Assembly: GCF_039978735.1 (NCBI RefSeq)
Contig: NZ_JBDWAS010000033.1
Location: forward strand, 1-64,000
Reading direction: 5' to 3'
Length of the DNA stretch: 64,000 bases
Source: Maricaulis sp039978735
Lineage (GTDB): Bacteria; Pseudomonadota; Alphaproteobacteria; Caulobacterales; Maricaulaceae
Shown piece by piece: positions 35,408-45,801 of this stretch (position 1 is its first letter; every line of letters starts with the position of its first letter). Below the pieces are notes generated by a model. The model searched no databases, was not told the origin of the DNA, and worked only from the letters and a program-made list of their open reading frames with translations. Position numbers and translations under genes: made by a program.

Positions 35408-37273
35408 ATGACGCAACGCGACGACATTGCCGACCGGTTCAAGCAGGGCGATCTGGCACGGGCCTATGATCTGTGCCTGGACGCCCTGCGCCACCGGCCC
35501 GACGATCTGTGGCTGCGCCACCGGGCTGTCCTGTGTCTCATCCGTTCCGGCGCTCTGGAGCGTGCCGAGCGCGACTTCTATCGTTTCCGCCTCGCCGAAG
35601 CACGCCACAACGAGGACTGTCTGGCGCTCGGTGCGCGTCTTCTCAAGGCCATGGCCTTCGAGGCCAACGCGGAAGACTTCCCGACGCTGGCGCGATCGTC
35701 CGCGGATCGATACGCCGCAGTCTTCGAACAGACGGGCGGTCATTATCCCGGTATCAATGCAGCGACCATGGCTTTGCTGGCCGGCGATCGCGAGCGTTCG
35801 GTCGATCTTGCACGCCGGGTCCTGGAAAGCTGCCGCTCCGGCCTGCCGCTGGACCCCGAAGCCGCCTACTACCAGAAAGCCTCCGAGGCCGAAGCCCATC
35901 TCCTGCTCGCCCAGCCGGGCGCGGCCAATATGGCGCTGCGGTCCGCGATTGCGTGCGATCGCGAGAACTATCTCGCTCATGCGACGACGCTGCGCCAGCT
36001 GCGTCTGATCGCTGCGGCACTGGACATGCCCGACGCCTGGCTCGATGCGCTCGAACCGCCGCGGCCGGCGCATTATGCCGGTCATCTTTTCCGCTCGGGA
36101 GCCGGTGACGGGATGGTCGCGCCCGATCGTGAAGTGCGGCTCAAGACCGCCATCGCCACCCTGCTGGAGCGCGAGAATATCGGTCCCCTGCACGGGGCGC
36201 TCGCGGCGGGATCCGACATACTGATTGCCGAAGCGGGTCTGGCGGCCGGGTGCGCTCTGACCGTCGTTCTGCCGGTACCCGTTGCGGTCTTCATCGATGC
36301 GTCCGTGCGTCCCTACGGACAGGCCTGGGTGCGCCGGTGCGAGGTGTGTCTGGAAGCGGCTGCAGACATCGTGGAAGTCACGACCGACCGCCGGATCCTC
36401 TCCGAGTTCAGCCTCAATCATGCCAGCGTGGTCGCCATGGGCATGGCGCGGATGCGGGCGTCGGTGCTGGCCAGCACACCGGTCCAGCTGCTTGTCTTCG
36501 ATGGCGAAGCCGGGCGTTCGGAATCCGGTACGGCCAGGGATGCCGCGGTCTGGCGCCAGTCCGGACTGCCGCAGCATATCCTTCGCTTCGAGCGCAGCGT
36601 GCCGTCGGCATCGCTGCCGGTCATCGCCGGCGATGCCGCAAGCGACGACTTCAATCTCGTGATCCGCACCATGCTCTTTCTCGACATTCGCGGTTCCACC
36701 TCCGTGCCCGACGATCGTATCCCCACCTTTGTCCAGAAGGTTCTCGGCAGGCTTGCGGAAGTTTGCGAGAGCGGGCCCGACCGCCCGCTCTATACCGACA
36801 GCTGGGGCGACGGGCTCTTCCTCGTCTTCGGCAGTGTCGCGGAGGCCGCGCGCGCCGCCGTCGGTCTGCGTCGCGCATTCGATGCGATCGACCTGGATGC
36901 GTTGGACCTGCCGCCCGGGCTCGGACTGCGGATTGGCGGCCATTGCGGGCCGGTGCAGGAGGGTATGGACCCGGTACAGAAACGGACGGCCCCGTTCGGC
37001 GGGCAAGTGGCTGTCGCTTCACGAATCGAGTCCGTGACGGTGCCCGGATCGATCTTCGTCAGCGAAGCCTTCGCCGCACTTCTGTCGATGTCCAGACCCG
37101 CCGAATTTCGATGCGAATATGTCGGCCGGACCGAAATCGATCCGCTGCTGCCGATGACACGTCTCTACGCGCTGCGCAGCGTCGCGCCCGGGTCTCCGGC
37201 ATCGGGAGAAATCCGGGCGTCAGCTCGAACCGAGCATGCGGCTCAGCAGATCGGGATCGACCAGTTCGAATGA
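35408..37273 (+). CDS. TPR / SLOG-like / class III nucleotide cyclase-domain protein
   Basis: The 621-residue protein has an N-terminal TPR-like helical region (about 1-230). A Rossmann-like segment (about 240-370, GPLHGALAAGSDILIAEAGL then ALTVVLPVP) resembles SLOG nucleotide-sensing domains. A C-terminal cyclase homology domain spans about 418-600. First metal Asp426 is in MLFLDIRGST and second Asp468 in YTDSWGDGLFLVF. Asp464 stands where adenylate cyclases have the base-choosing Lys. The usual transition-state Asn is Ala535 in FGGQVAVASR, while Arg539 is kept. It may make an unusual cyclic nucleotide or be a divergent cyclase. Its 3' end overlaps the convergent Crp gene by 54 bp. Confidence 0.8.
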   Translation: MTQRDDIADRFKQGDLARAYDLCLDALRHRPDDLWLRHRAVLCLIRSGALERAERDFYRFRLAEARHNEDCLALGARLLKAMAFEANAEDFPTLARSSADRYAAVFEQTGGHYPGINAATMALLAGDRERSVDLARRVLESCRSGLPLDPEAAYYQKASEAEAHLLLAQPGAANMALRSAIACDRENYLAHATTLRQLRLIAAALDMPDAWLDALEPPRPAHYAGHLFRSGAGDGMVAPDREVRLKTAIATLLERENIGPLHGALAAGSDILIAEAGLAAGCALTVVLPVPVAVFIDASVRPYGQAWVRRCEVCLEAAADIVEVTTDRRILSEFSLNHASVVAMGMARMRASVLASTPVQLLVFDGEAGRSESGTARDAAVWRQSGLPQHILRFERSVPSASLPVIAGDAASDDFNLVIRTMLFLDIRGSTSVPDDRIPTFVQKVLGRLAEVCESGPDRPLYTDSWGDGLFLVFGSVAEAARAAVGLRRAFDAIDLDALDLPPGLGLRIGGHCGPVQEGMDPVQKRTAPFGGQVAVASRIESVTVPGSIFVSEAFAALLSMSRPAEFRCEYVGRTEIDPLLPMTRLYALRSVAPGSPASGEIRASARTEHAAQQIGIDQFE

Positions 37274-37906
37274 CCGGTTATTGCGCTTGAGCAGGCCGCG
37301 ACGTTCCAGATCGTTCACGGTGCGGGATGTGGTTTCGCGCGTGGTGTTCACGCGGCGGGCCAGTTCGGTCATGGACGGGGCGACCTGGATGGTCCGGCTG
37401 TTGCCGGCCTTGTCCGACGGTTCGGACATGCGCAGTAATTCCGCGTAGATGCGGCCCGGCGCCGACAGCGAAGACAGTTCGAACATGCGCTGTGTGGTGT
37501 GATGGATGCGGGTCGCCAGAATGCGGCACAGGGCCAGACCGATACTGCCATGCCGACGCAGCAGGTCGAAGAACTGTGCGCCGGTGAGTGCCGCGATCCG
37601 GCACGGTGTCTCCGCCACGATCTCCGAGGTTCGCGGTTTACCGGTCAGCGCTGCGAGCTCACCGAAGATGGCGCCGGCACCGAACCAGTCCAGCCAGATC
37701 TCCTGACCGTTCTCGGACAGCAATACCACGCGGACCGACCCCTCCAGCAGGATGAAGACATGATCCTCATCCTCTTCCTGGGCGATAATCGTGGTGCCGA
37801 CCTCGACATGACGGATCTCGGACATCGCGATCAATGCCTCGCGGGCCCCCGGCTCGGGAATGTCAAGCGAGTCCAGGGCTATGGTCCAAGCCTCGTCCTG
37901 CTCCAT
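37220..37906 (-). CDS. Crp/Fnr-family regulator with intact cyclic-nucleotide pocket
   Basis: The 228-residue protein has an N-terminal cyclic-nucleotide-binding beta-roll containing IFGELAALTGKPRTSEIVAE. This keeps the Gly-Glu and Arg-Thr residues that hold the phosphate and ribose of cAMP/cGMP. A long dimer helix follows, then a winged helix with SMTELARRVNTTRETTSRTVNDL. No FNR iron-sulfur cysteines are seen. I chose ATG 37906 because GGAG lies 8 bp before it; a second ATG is at 37912. It converges with the cyclase gene, with 54 bp of 3' overlap, suggesting it could respond to that cyclase's product (inference). Confidence 0.9.
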   Translation of the reverse strand: MEQDEAWTIALDSLDIPEPGAREALIAMSEIRHVEVGTTIIAQEEDEDHVFILLEGSVRVVLLSENGQEIWLDWFGAGAIFGELAALTGKPRTSEIVAETPCRIAALTGAQFFDLLRRHGSIGLALCRILATRIHHTTQRMFELSSLSAPGRIYAELLRMSEPSDKAGNSRTIQVAPSMTELARRVNTTRETTSRTVNDLERRGLLKRNNRSFELVDPDLLSRMLGSS

Positions 37907-38073
37907 CCGCATTTCTCCGAATCGATCCCGCACGTTTGCGAATGATAGTCGGGACCTGCCGGGAAAACCAAGGCACTCTGCCGGAGAAAGTACCGAACGA
38001 ACGGGATTTGTCGCCAAGCGTGAGCTGAGAGGTTAGCGTGGAGTAAACAGTGTTCAGGCGGGGAGGTTCGAAC

Positions 38074-40089
38074 ATGGTGTGCAAACGGGCGACGATTATG
38101 GCCATGGCTGCTCTTCTTTTCGTGGCGGCGTGCTCCGGGCCTTCACCGCAACAGCCGCCGGAGATTTCAGCAAATGAGGCCGATACAGACGGGGCCTTTC
38201 CGGCAACCGCTGCGACCGGCCGTCTGAACGCGGAAATCGCGCGCGATCCCGCGCTGATCGACGATGAAGACTGGGCGCTGGTGCGGCGCGGTTTTGTCGC
38301 ACGCGACGACGACCTGGATATCCGCGATGCTGACGGGCGTTCGATCTGGCGACCCGCCGACTATGCCTTCCTCGATGGGGAAGACGCGCCGGATACGGTT
38401 CATCCCAGCCTGTGGCGGCAGGCCCGCCTGAATGCCGAATATGGTCTCTACGAAGTTGTTCCGGGCATCTACCAGGTCCGCGGCTATGACCTGGCCAACA
38501 TGTCGATCGTCGAGGGTGAGACCGGACGGATCGTCATTGATCCGCTGACATCGGTCGAGACGGCACAGGCGGCGCTGGCGCTCGTCGAGCGCGAGCTCGG
38601 CCCCAGGCCTGTATCCGCCGTCATCCTCACGCACAGCCATATCGACCATTTCGGCGGCGTCGAGGCGATCGAGGGCGCGTTGGGCGAGGGTCCTGTCCCT
38701 GTCATCGCGCCGGCCGGCTTTCTCGAGGAGGCCGTCAGCGAGAATGTCATGGCTGGTGTCGTGATGGCCCGGCGTGCCGGCTACATGTATGGCACGCATC
38801 TGCCGCGCACCGCACGCGGGCATGTCGGCTCCGGCCTTGGCAAGCATCCCGCACTGGGCCGCCACACCATCGCTGAGCCCGATATCATTATCGACCATAC
38901 CGGCCAGATGCTGGAAATCGATGGTGTGCGAATGGAATTCCAGTACGCGCCGGACACCGAAGCCCCGGCCGAGCTGACGGTGTTTTTCCCGGATTTCCAG
39001 GCCTGGTGCGGCGCCGAGCTCGTCTCGCGCAATCTGCACAATCTCTACACACTGCGAGGCGCGCAGGTGCGCGACGCGCTGGCCTGGTCGGCAGGGATAG
39101 AGGAAGCCCGCCGCGTCTTCGGCGCGCGCGCGGAGGTGGCCTTCAACAGCCATCACTGGCCGGTCTGGGGCGCGGGCGATGTCGACGACTTCCTCGTCGC
39201 CCAGCGCGATATATACAAATACATCCACGACCAGACCCTGCGGCTGGCGGCCCGCGGCCTCGGGCCGGACGAGATCGCCGAGACGATTGTCTTGCCGGAC
39301 GCGCTCGCCGGCCGGTTCGCCGTGCGCGGGTATTACGGCACGCTGCGGCACAATTCGCGCGCGGTCTATCAACGCTATTTTGGCTGGTATGACGGTGTTC
39401 CGGCCAATCTCGACCCTCTGCCCAGGGGGGAGGCCGCGCAGCGCTATGTTGATCTGCTTGGTGGTGCGGAGGCCGTCATCGCGGCGGCGGAGACCGCGTT
39501 TGCAGGCGGCGACTATCGCTGGTCCGCCGAGCTGGCCCAGCATGCAGTCTATGCGGTTCCGGGCAATGAGGCGGCCGCCGCCATCCTGGCACGCAGCTAT
39601 GAACAGCTCGGCTACCGCGCCGAGTCGGCGCCCTGGCGGGATGTATATCTGTCGGCTGCCCGTGAATTGCGGCACGGCATTCCGCAGACAGACGCGGTGC
39701 GGGCATCGGAAGGTATTCTGGACGCGATCCCGCTCGACATGTTCTTTGCGGCGATGGCCACGCGGATCGACGGGCTGCGCGCTGCCCGCCAGAACCGTGT
39801 GTTCAACTTCGTCTTCACGGACGTCGGCGAGACACACGTCATCGAGCTGTCCAACGGGGTCATGCACCATCACCGCGGGGAGGCCCGGCCGGATGCGGAT
39901 GCGACAGTCGAGCTGACCCGCACCTTCTGGATGCGCCTGCTGCAACAGGAGGCCGGCCTGCTCGACATGCTCGCCTCGCAGGAGTTTGCCATTCGTGGCG
40001 ACCGGCGCGCGCTTCTGGGCTTCTTTGCCTTGCTGGAGCAGCCCGATCCGGACTTTCCGATCGTCACCGGGCGGCCTGATGCGCGTTGA
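38074..40089 (+). CDS. Lipoprotein alkyl/aryl-sulfatase (metallo-beta-lactamase fold, SdsA1-like)
   Basis: The 671-residue protein starts at ATG 38074 behind GGGAGG and has a lipoprotein signal with lipobox LFVAAC. The sulfatase/MBL core shows GRIVIDPLTSVETAQAAL and the zinc motif THSHIDHFGG. TARGHVGSGLGK follows, then the alkylsulfatase dimerisation region, and a C-terminal SCP2-like domain (NFVFTDVGETHVIEL). Such enzymes cleave primary alkyl sulfates such as SDS to alcohol and sulfate. It is divergent from the Crp gene, which could regulate it. The M14 peptidase gene follows by 48 bp. Confidence 0.92.
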   Translation: MVCKRATIMAMAALLFVAACSGPSPQQPPEISANEADTDGAFPATAATGRLNAEIARDPALIDDEDWALVRRGFVARDDDLDIRDADGRSIWRPADYAFLDGEDAPDTVHPSLWRQARLNAEYGLYEVVPGIYQVRGYDLANMSIVEGETGRIVIDPLTSVETAQAALALVERELGPRPVSAVILTHSHIDHFGGVEAIEGALGEGPVPVIAPAGFLEEAVSENVMAGVVMARRAGYMYGTHLPRTARGHVGSGLGKHPALGRHTIAEPDIIIDHTGQMLEIDGVRMEFQYAPDTEAPAELTVFFPDFQAWCGAELVSRNLHNLYTLRGAQVRDALAWSAGIEEARRVFGARAEVAFNSHHWPVWGAGDVDDFLVAQRDIYKYIHDQTLRLAARGLGPDEIAETIVLPDALAGRFAVRGYYGTLRHNSRAVYQRYFGWYDGVPANLDPLPRGEAAQRYVDLLGGAEAVIAAAETAFAGGDYRWSAELAQHAVYAVPGNEAAAAILARSYEQLGYRAESAPWRDVYLSAARELRHGIPQTDAVRASEGILDAIPLDMFFAAMATRIDGLRAARQNRVFNFVFTDVGETHVIELSNGVMHHHRGEARPDADATVELTRTFWMRLLQQEAGLLDMLASQEFAIRGDRRALLGFFALLEQPDPDFPIVTGRPDAR

Positions 40090-40137
40090 AGCTTTTGCGC
40101 TGCGACGAAAACCTGATTAATTGCCGCGACAAAGGAC

Positions 40138-42810
40138 ATGAGGGGTATGGCGATGCGTGCACTGGCGACAGCAATTCTGGCGGCGCTTTTCGGAACCATC
40201 GGGGCGGGGGCGCAAACGGCGCCGCTGACGGTCCAGTATGATGATGCTGTTCCCAGCCTCCTGTCCGAATACGGCTACGAGTTCGGTGCCGAGATCACGC
40301 CGCCGGCCGAGGCTGTCGACTATCTCTATACGCTCGCCGAAGCATCGGCTGACCGGATGCGCGTTGTCGAATACGCCCGCAGCTGGGAGGGCCGTCCGCT
40401 CGTCTATGCCGTGATCGCCCGTCCCGAAACGATGGACCGGCTCGACACGATCCAGTCCGGCCTGCAACAGCTTGCCGATCCGGCAGGCCTGAATGCGGCG
40501 GACCGGGATCGTCTGATCGCCGACCTGCCGGCTGTCGTCTGGCTGTCCTATGGCGTGCATGGCGACGAAATCTCGTCGACCGATGCCGGCCTGCGCATGG
40601 CCTATCATCTGCTCGCCGCGCGCGGCGACGACGTGGTCGACACCATCCTGGACAATACGATCGTCATCATTGATCCGAGCCAGAATCCGGACGGCCGCAA
40701 CCGCTTCGTCCAGTCCTTCCGGGCAGCGCGAGGGCTGTCGCCCAGCGAAGACCGGTTCACGGCCGAGCATGATCAGCCCTGGCCCGGCGGGCGGTTCAAC
40801 CACTATCTCTTCGATCTCAACCGCGACTGGTTCGCCCGCACCCAGCCGGAGACGCGCGGACGCGTCGATGCCATCCTGGACTGGCGGCCCGTCGTGGTGG
40901 TGGACGCCCACGAGATGGGCGGGGACAGCAGCTATTTCTTCGCGCCGTCGGCGGAACCCTTCAATCCGAACATTGTCGACAGCCAGCGCGCCGCCCAGGC
41001 GCTGATCGGCCGCAATCATGGCGAATGGTTCGACCGTCTTGGATACGACTACTACACGCGCGAAGTCTTCGACGCCTTCTATCCCGGCTATGGTGACATG
41101 TGGCCGACCCTGCAGGGCGCCATCGCGATGACCTATGAACAGGCCTCGGCGCGGGGTCTGGAATGGCGCCGCCGTGACGGGTCTTTGCTGACCTATGCCG
41201 ACGGGGTCGACCGTCACTTCATCGCCAGCCTTTCAACGGCGCAGGTGGTGGCCGAGAACCGGCCGCGCTTCCTGCGCGATTTCGTGGCTTTCCGGGACAG
41301 TGCTTCGACGAGCGCTGACGCGCCGCAAGCCGTGCTTCTGGACATCGCCTCTAATCGCTGGGGCGCCGAGCGCATGGCGCGGAACCTGGCAGCCCAGGAT
41401 ATTGCCGTGTCGCGGCTGGCGCCGGGTGCGTCGGCCTGTGGTGCAAGCTTCGAGGCGGGCGCTTTCCTCGTACGCTTCGACCAGCCCTCCGGCCGTCTCG
41501 CCCGCACCCTGATGGAAGCGACGACGGATCTGCCCGCCGACTTCATGCGTGAGCAGGAGCGCCGCCGCAGTGAAGGTCTGGGGCATGAGCTTTATGACGT
41601 GACCGCCTGGTCCTTGCCGCTGATGGGCAATGTGGATGCCGTCGAGTGCCGCCGTACGCCGGCGGTCGATGCCCAGCCGGTTAACGCTGAAATGCCGATC
41701 GAACGGATCGCCGGTGGTGGCTCGTCAGAGTGGGGCTATGTCATCCCCTGGAGCGATGCCGGCCAGGCCTATCTGGTGGCGGCTCTCGCCCAGGAAGGCG
41801 TGCCCATGCGCACGACGAATGCCAGCTTCCGCATCGGTGACATCACCTATCCGCGGGGCAGCGTCGTTGTGCCGCGTCATTCCGCGCCGGACGATCTGGA
41901 CAATCTGATCACGCGGCTGGCGGCCGAGATCGGCGCGCGTTTCGACGGCATGCCCAGCAGCTGGGTCGATGACGGTCCCAATCCCGGTTCGGACAATTTC
42001 TACCCGGTGCGCGAGCCGCGGGTGGCGATGGCCTGGGGTGACGGAGTCGATCCGACCTCTGCCGGCGCGACTCGCTATGTGCTGGAACGCCGCTTCGGCA
42101 TTCCGGTTGCGGTCATTCGCACAGGCACGATCAGCCGGGCCAATCTCGACAATTACGATGTCCTGATCCTGCCCGAGCAACGCTGGGGTCAGCTGGGTTC
42201 GGAACTGGGCGATGGCGGCCGGACGGCGATCCAGGGCTTTGCCCGCGGCGGCGGCGTCGTTGTCGGCCTGGGCGACGCGACCCGCTGGCTGGCGGACAGC
42301 GAGGTCGCGATGATGCCGGCCCAGCGCGAGCGCGCCGCAGACTCGCCCCGCGAAGCCTCGGCCAGTGGCGAGGTGATCGACGGACGGATCCTGGCGAACC
42401 GGGAAGAATTGCGTGCCAGCGAGACGGCTTCCGGCGCCATGCCGGATTCTTCGCCGGGCGCTCTGGCCCGCGTTGAAGCCAATCCGGATGTGTGGATGTC
42501 GGCGGGGTATGACCGCGGGGCGGCGGCGCTGGTGACCGGATCGGACATCTATGCGCCTGTCGAGATGGACGATGCCGATACCGCGCTGCGCTTTGCCGGC
42601 CCGGACGAGCTCGTTGCCGGCGGGTATCTGTGGGACGACTATGCCGGACAACTGGCCTACAAGCCCTTTGTCCTGTCGCGCAGCTATGGCAGCGGCCAGG
42701 TCGTGGCCTTCACCCAGTCCCCGACCACCCGGGCCTATCTCGACGGTCTTGATCTTCTGTTGCTCAACGCCGTGATCTTGGGCCCGTCGCGCTCCCGCGC
42801 CTTCCGCTAG
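40138..42810 (+). CDS. Secreted M14-family zinc carboxypeptidase-like protein
   Basis: The 890-residue protein has a signal peptide (ALATAILAALFGTIGAGAQ). The M14 zinc site is the HxxE motif His141-Glu144 in GVHGDEISS, with the third ligand His258 in VVVDAHEMGG. NHYLFDLNRDWFARTQPETR lies between them. The large C-terminal half has a glutamine-amidotransferase-like flavour (NYDVLILPEQRW, GGGVVVGLGDATRWL), as in bacterial M14 proteins of this size. Start choice among ATG 40138, 40147 and 40153 is uncertain; AAAGGA at 40131 suits 40147. A hairpin follows at 42824-42850. Confidence 0.88.
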   Translation: MRGMAMRALATAILAALFGTIGAGAQTAPLTVQYDDAVPSLLSEYGYEFGAEITPPAEAVDYLYTLAEASADRMRVVEYARSWEGRPLVYAVIARPETMDRLDTIQSGLQQLADPAGLNAADRDRLIADLPAVVWLSYGVHGDEISSTDAGLRMAYHLLAARGDDVVDTILDNTIVIIDPSQNPDGRNRFVQSFRAARGLSPSEDRFTAEHDQPWPGGRFNHYLFDLNRDWFARTQPETRGRVDAILDWRPVVVVDAHEMGGDSSYFFAPSAEPFNPNIVDSQRAAQALIGRNHGEWFDRLGYDYYTREVFDAFYPGYGDMWPTLQGAIAMTYEQASARGLEWRRRDGSLLTYADGVDRHFIASLSTAQVVAENRPRFLRDFVAFRDSASTSADAPQAVLLDIASNRWGAERMARNLAAQDIAVSRLAPGASACGASFEAGAFLVRFDQPSGRLARTLMEATTDLPADFMREQERRRSEGLGHELYDVTAWSLPLMGNVDAVECRRTPAVDAQPVNAEMPIERIAGGGSSEWGYVIPWSDAGQAYLVAALAQEGVPMRTTNASFRIGDITYPRGSVVVPRHSAPDDLDNLITRLAAEIGARFDGMPSSWVDDGPNPGSDNFYPVREPRVAMAWGDGVDPTSAGATRYVLERRFGIPVAVIRTGTISRANLDNYDVLILPEQRWGQLGSELGDGGRTAIQGFARGGGVVVGLGDATRWLADSEVAMMPAQRERAADSPREASASGEVIDGRILANREELRASETASGAMPDSSPGALARVEANPDVWMSAGYDRGAAALVTGSDIYAPVEMDDADTALRFAGPDELVAGGYLWDDYAGQLAYKPFVLSRSYGSGQVVAFTQSPTTRAYLDGLDLLLLNAVILGPSRSRAFR

Positions 42811-42823
42811 CCAATCGCCTTGC

Positions 42824-42850
42824 AGCCTCCGGGGTTCCGCCCCGGAGGCT
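42824..42850. terminator. Convergent hairpin between M14 peptidase and ABC-F genes
   Basis: AGCCTCCGGGG-TTCCG-CCCCGGAGGCT is a perfect 11-bp stem placed between two converging stop codons. It lacks a clear T-run on either side, so its efficiency is uncertain. Confidence 0.65.
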
Positions 42851-42865
42851 CAGGCTGACGAAGCT

Positions 42866-44692
<1,827 letters not shown>

Positions 44693-44891
44693 GCGCCGAC
44701 GCATACAATTGCGCGGGCCTGTCGTCACGGGTTTCCGGCATCGCGCACATTAAGGGGGGACAAAGGGAATAACCGTCCCTCTGGTGGGGTTTCTGTACAA
44801 AGGCTCATTTGTGCGCGAACCGGGACAGGCCTAGTCTTGCCCCAATTTTGCCATTTTCAGGGGAGGCGGCTCACAGGGGTCGCGACGGGAT
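44693..44891. promoter_or_regulatory. Divergent region between ABC-F and ABC exporter genes
   Basis: The gap holds both promoters. An inverted repeat, ACAAA-N6-TTTGT, lies at 44797-44812, about 80 bp before the ABC ATPase start. A weaker AGGGA/TCCCT pair lies just upstream. Either may be an operator. Confidence 0.35.
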
Positions 44892-45779
44892 ATGCTGGAA
44901 ATCAACAATCTTACCAAGACTTACGCGGGCGGTGTGCGCGCCATGGACGGTGTCACGCTGAACATTCCCAAGGGCATGTTCGGTCTGCTCGGCCCGAACG
45001 GTGCGGGCAAGTCGACGCTGATGCGCACGCTGGCAACGCTGCAGGCGCCGGACAGCGGTACGGCGACGTTCGACGGTATCGACGTCGTGCGCGAACCCAA
45101 GGCGCTGCGTTCGGTGCTGGGCTATCTGCCGCAGGATTTCGGCGTCTATCCGCGCATGTCAGCCCGCGCGATGCTGGATCATCTGGCGGTGCTCAAGGGC
45201 ATTTCCAACGGCAAGGAGCGCAAGAAGGTCGTCGAAGCCCTGCTGGAGCAGACCAATCTGACCCAGCATGCCGGCAAGTCCGTCGCCAGCTATTCCGGCG
45301 GCATGCGCCAGCGCTTCGGCATTGCCCAGGCGCTGCTCGGTGATCCGAAACTCATCATCGTCGACGAGCCGACCGCCGGCCTCGACCCCGAAGAGCGCAA
45401 CCGCTTCCACAATCTCCTGTCCGAAATCGGCGAGAATGTCGTCGTCATCCTGTCGACCCATATCGTCGAGGACGTTGCCGATCTTTGCCCGGCCATGGCG
45501 ATCATGAATGGCGGCAAGATCGTTGCGCAGGGCGCTCCGGCGGATCTGATTGCCCAGCTGAACGGCAAGGTCTGGGCGAAGACGGTGGCCAAGGGTGAAC
45601 TGCCGGCTGTCCGCTCCCGTCTCAACGTCATCTCCGAACGCCTGACGATGGGCCAGGTTCTGGTGCGGGTCCTGTCGGACACCGATCCGGGCGAGGGCTT
45701 CGAAGCTGCGACGCCGGATCTCGAGGATGTCTATTTCGCCACCATCACCGACGGCCGCCGGGCCGCCAACGCTGCATAA
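44892..45779 (+). CDS. ABC transporter ATP-binding protein
   Basis: The 295-residue ATPase has Walker A LGPNGAGKSTLMRTL, Q-loop YLPQDFGVYPRMSA, signature SYSGGMRQRFGIAQAL, Walker B LIIVDEPTAGLDPEERNRF and the H-loop LSTHIVEDV. The C-terminal extension (about 220-295) is typical of ABC-2 type exporter ATPases. It ends 22 bp before the giant permease-peptidase gene, which must supply its membrane part. Confidence 0.95.
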   Translation: MLEINNLTKTYAGGVRAMDGVTLNIPKGMFGLLGPNGAGKSTLMRTLATLQAPDSGTATFDGIDVVREPKALRSVLGYLPQDFGVYPRMSARAMLDHLAVLKGISNGKERKKVVEALLEQTNLTQHAGKSVASYSGGMRQRFGIAQALLGDPKLIIVDEPTAGLDPEERNRFHNLLSEIGENVVVILSTHIVEDVADLCPAMAIMNGGKIVAQGAPADLIAQLNGKVWAKTVAKGELPAVRSRLNVISERLTMGQVLVRVLSDTDPGEGFEAATPDLEDVYFATITDGRRAANAA

Positions 45780-45801
45780 GCGGCGCGAGGGAGGCTCAGC
45801 C

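Noticed and set aside
37220..37906. FNR-type oxygen sensor
   Set aside because: No N-terminal cysteine cluster is present; the nucleotide-pocket residues favour a Crp-like protein.
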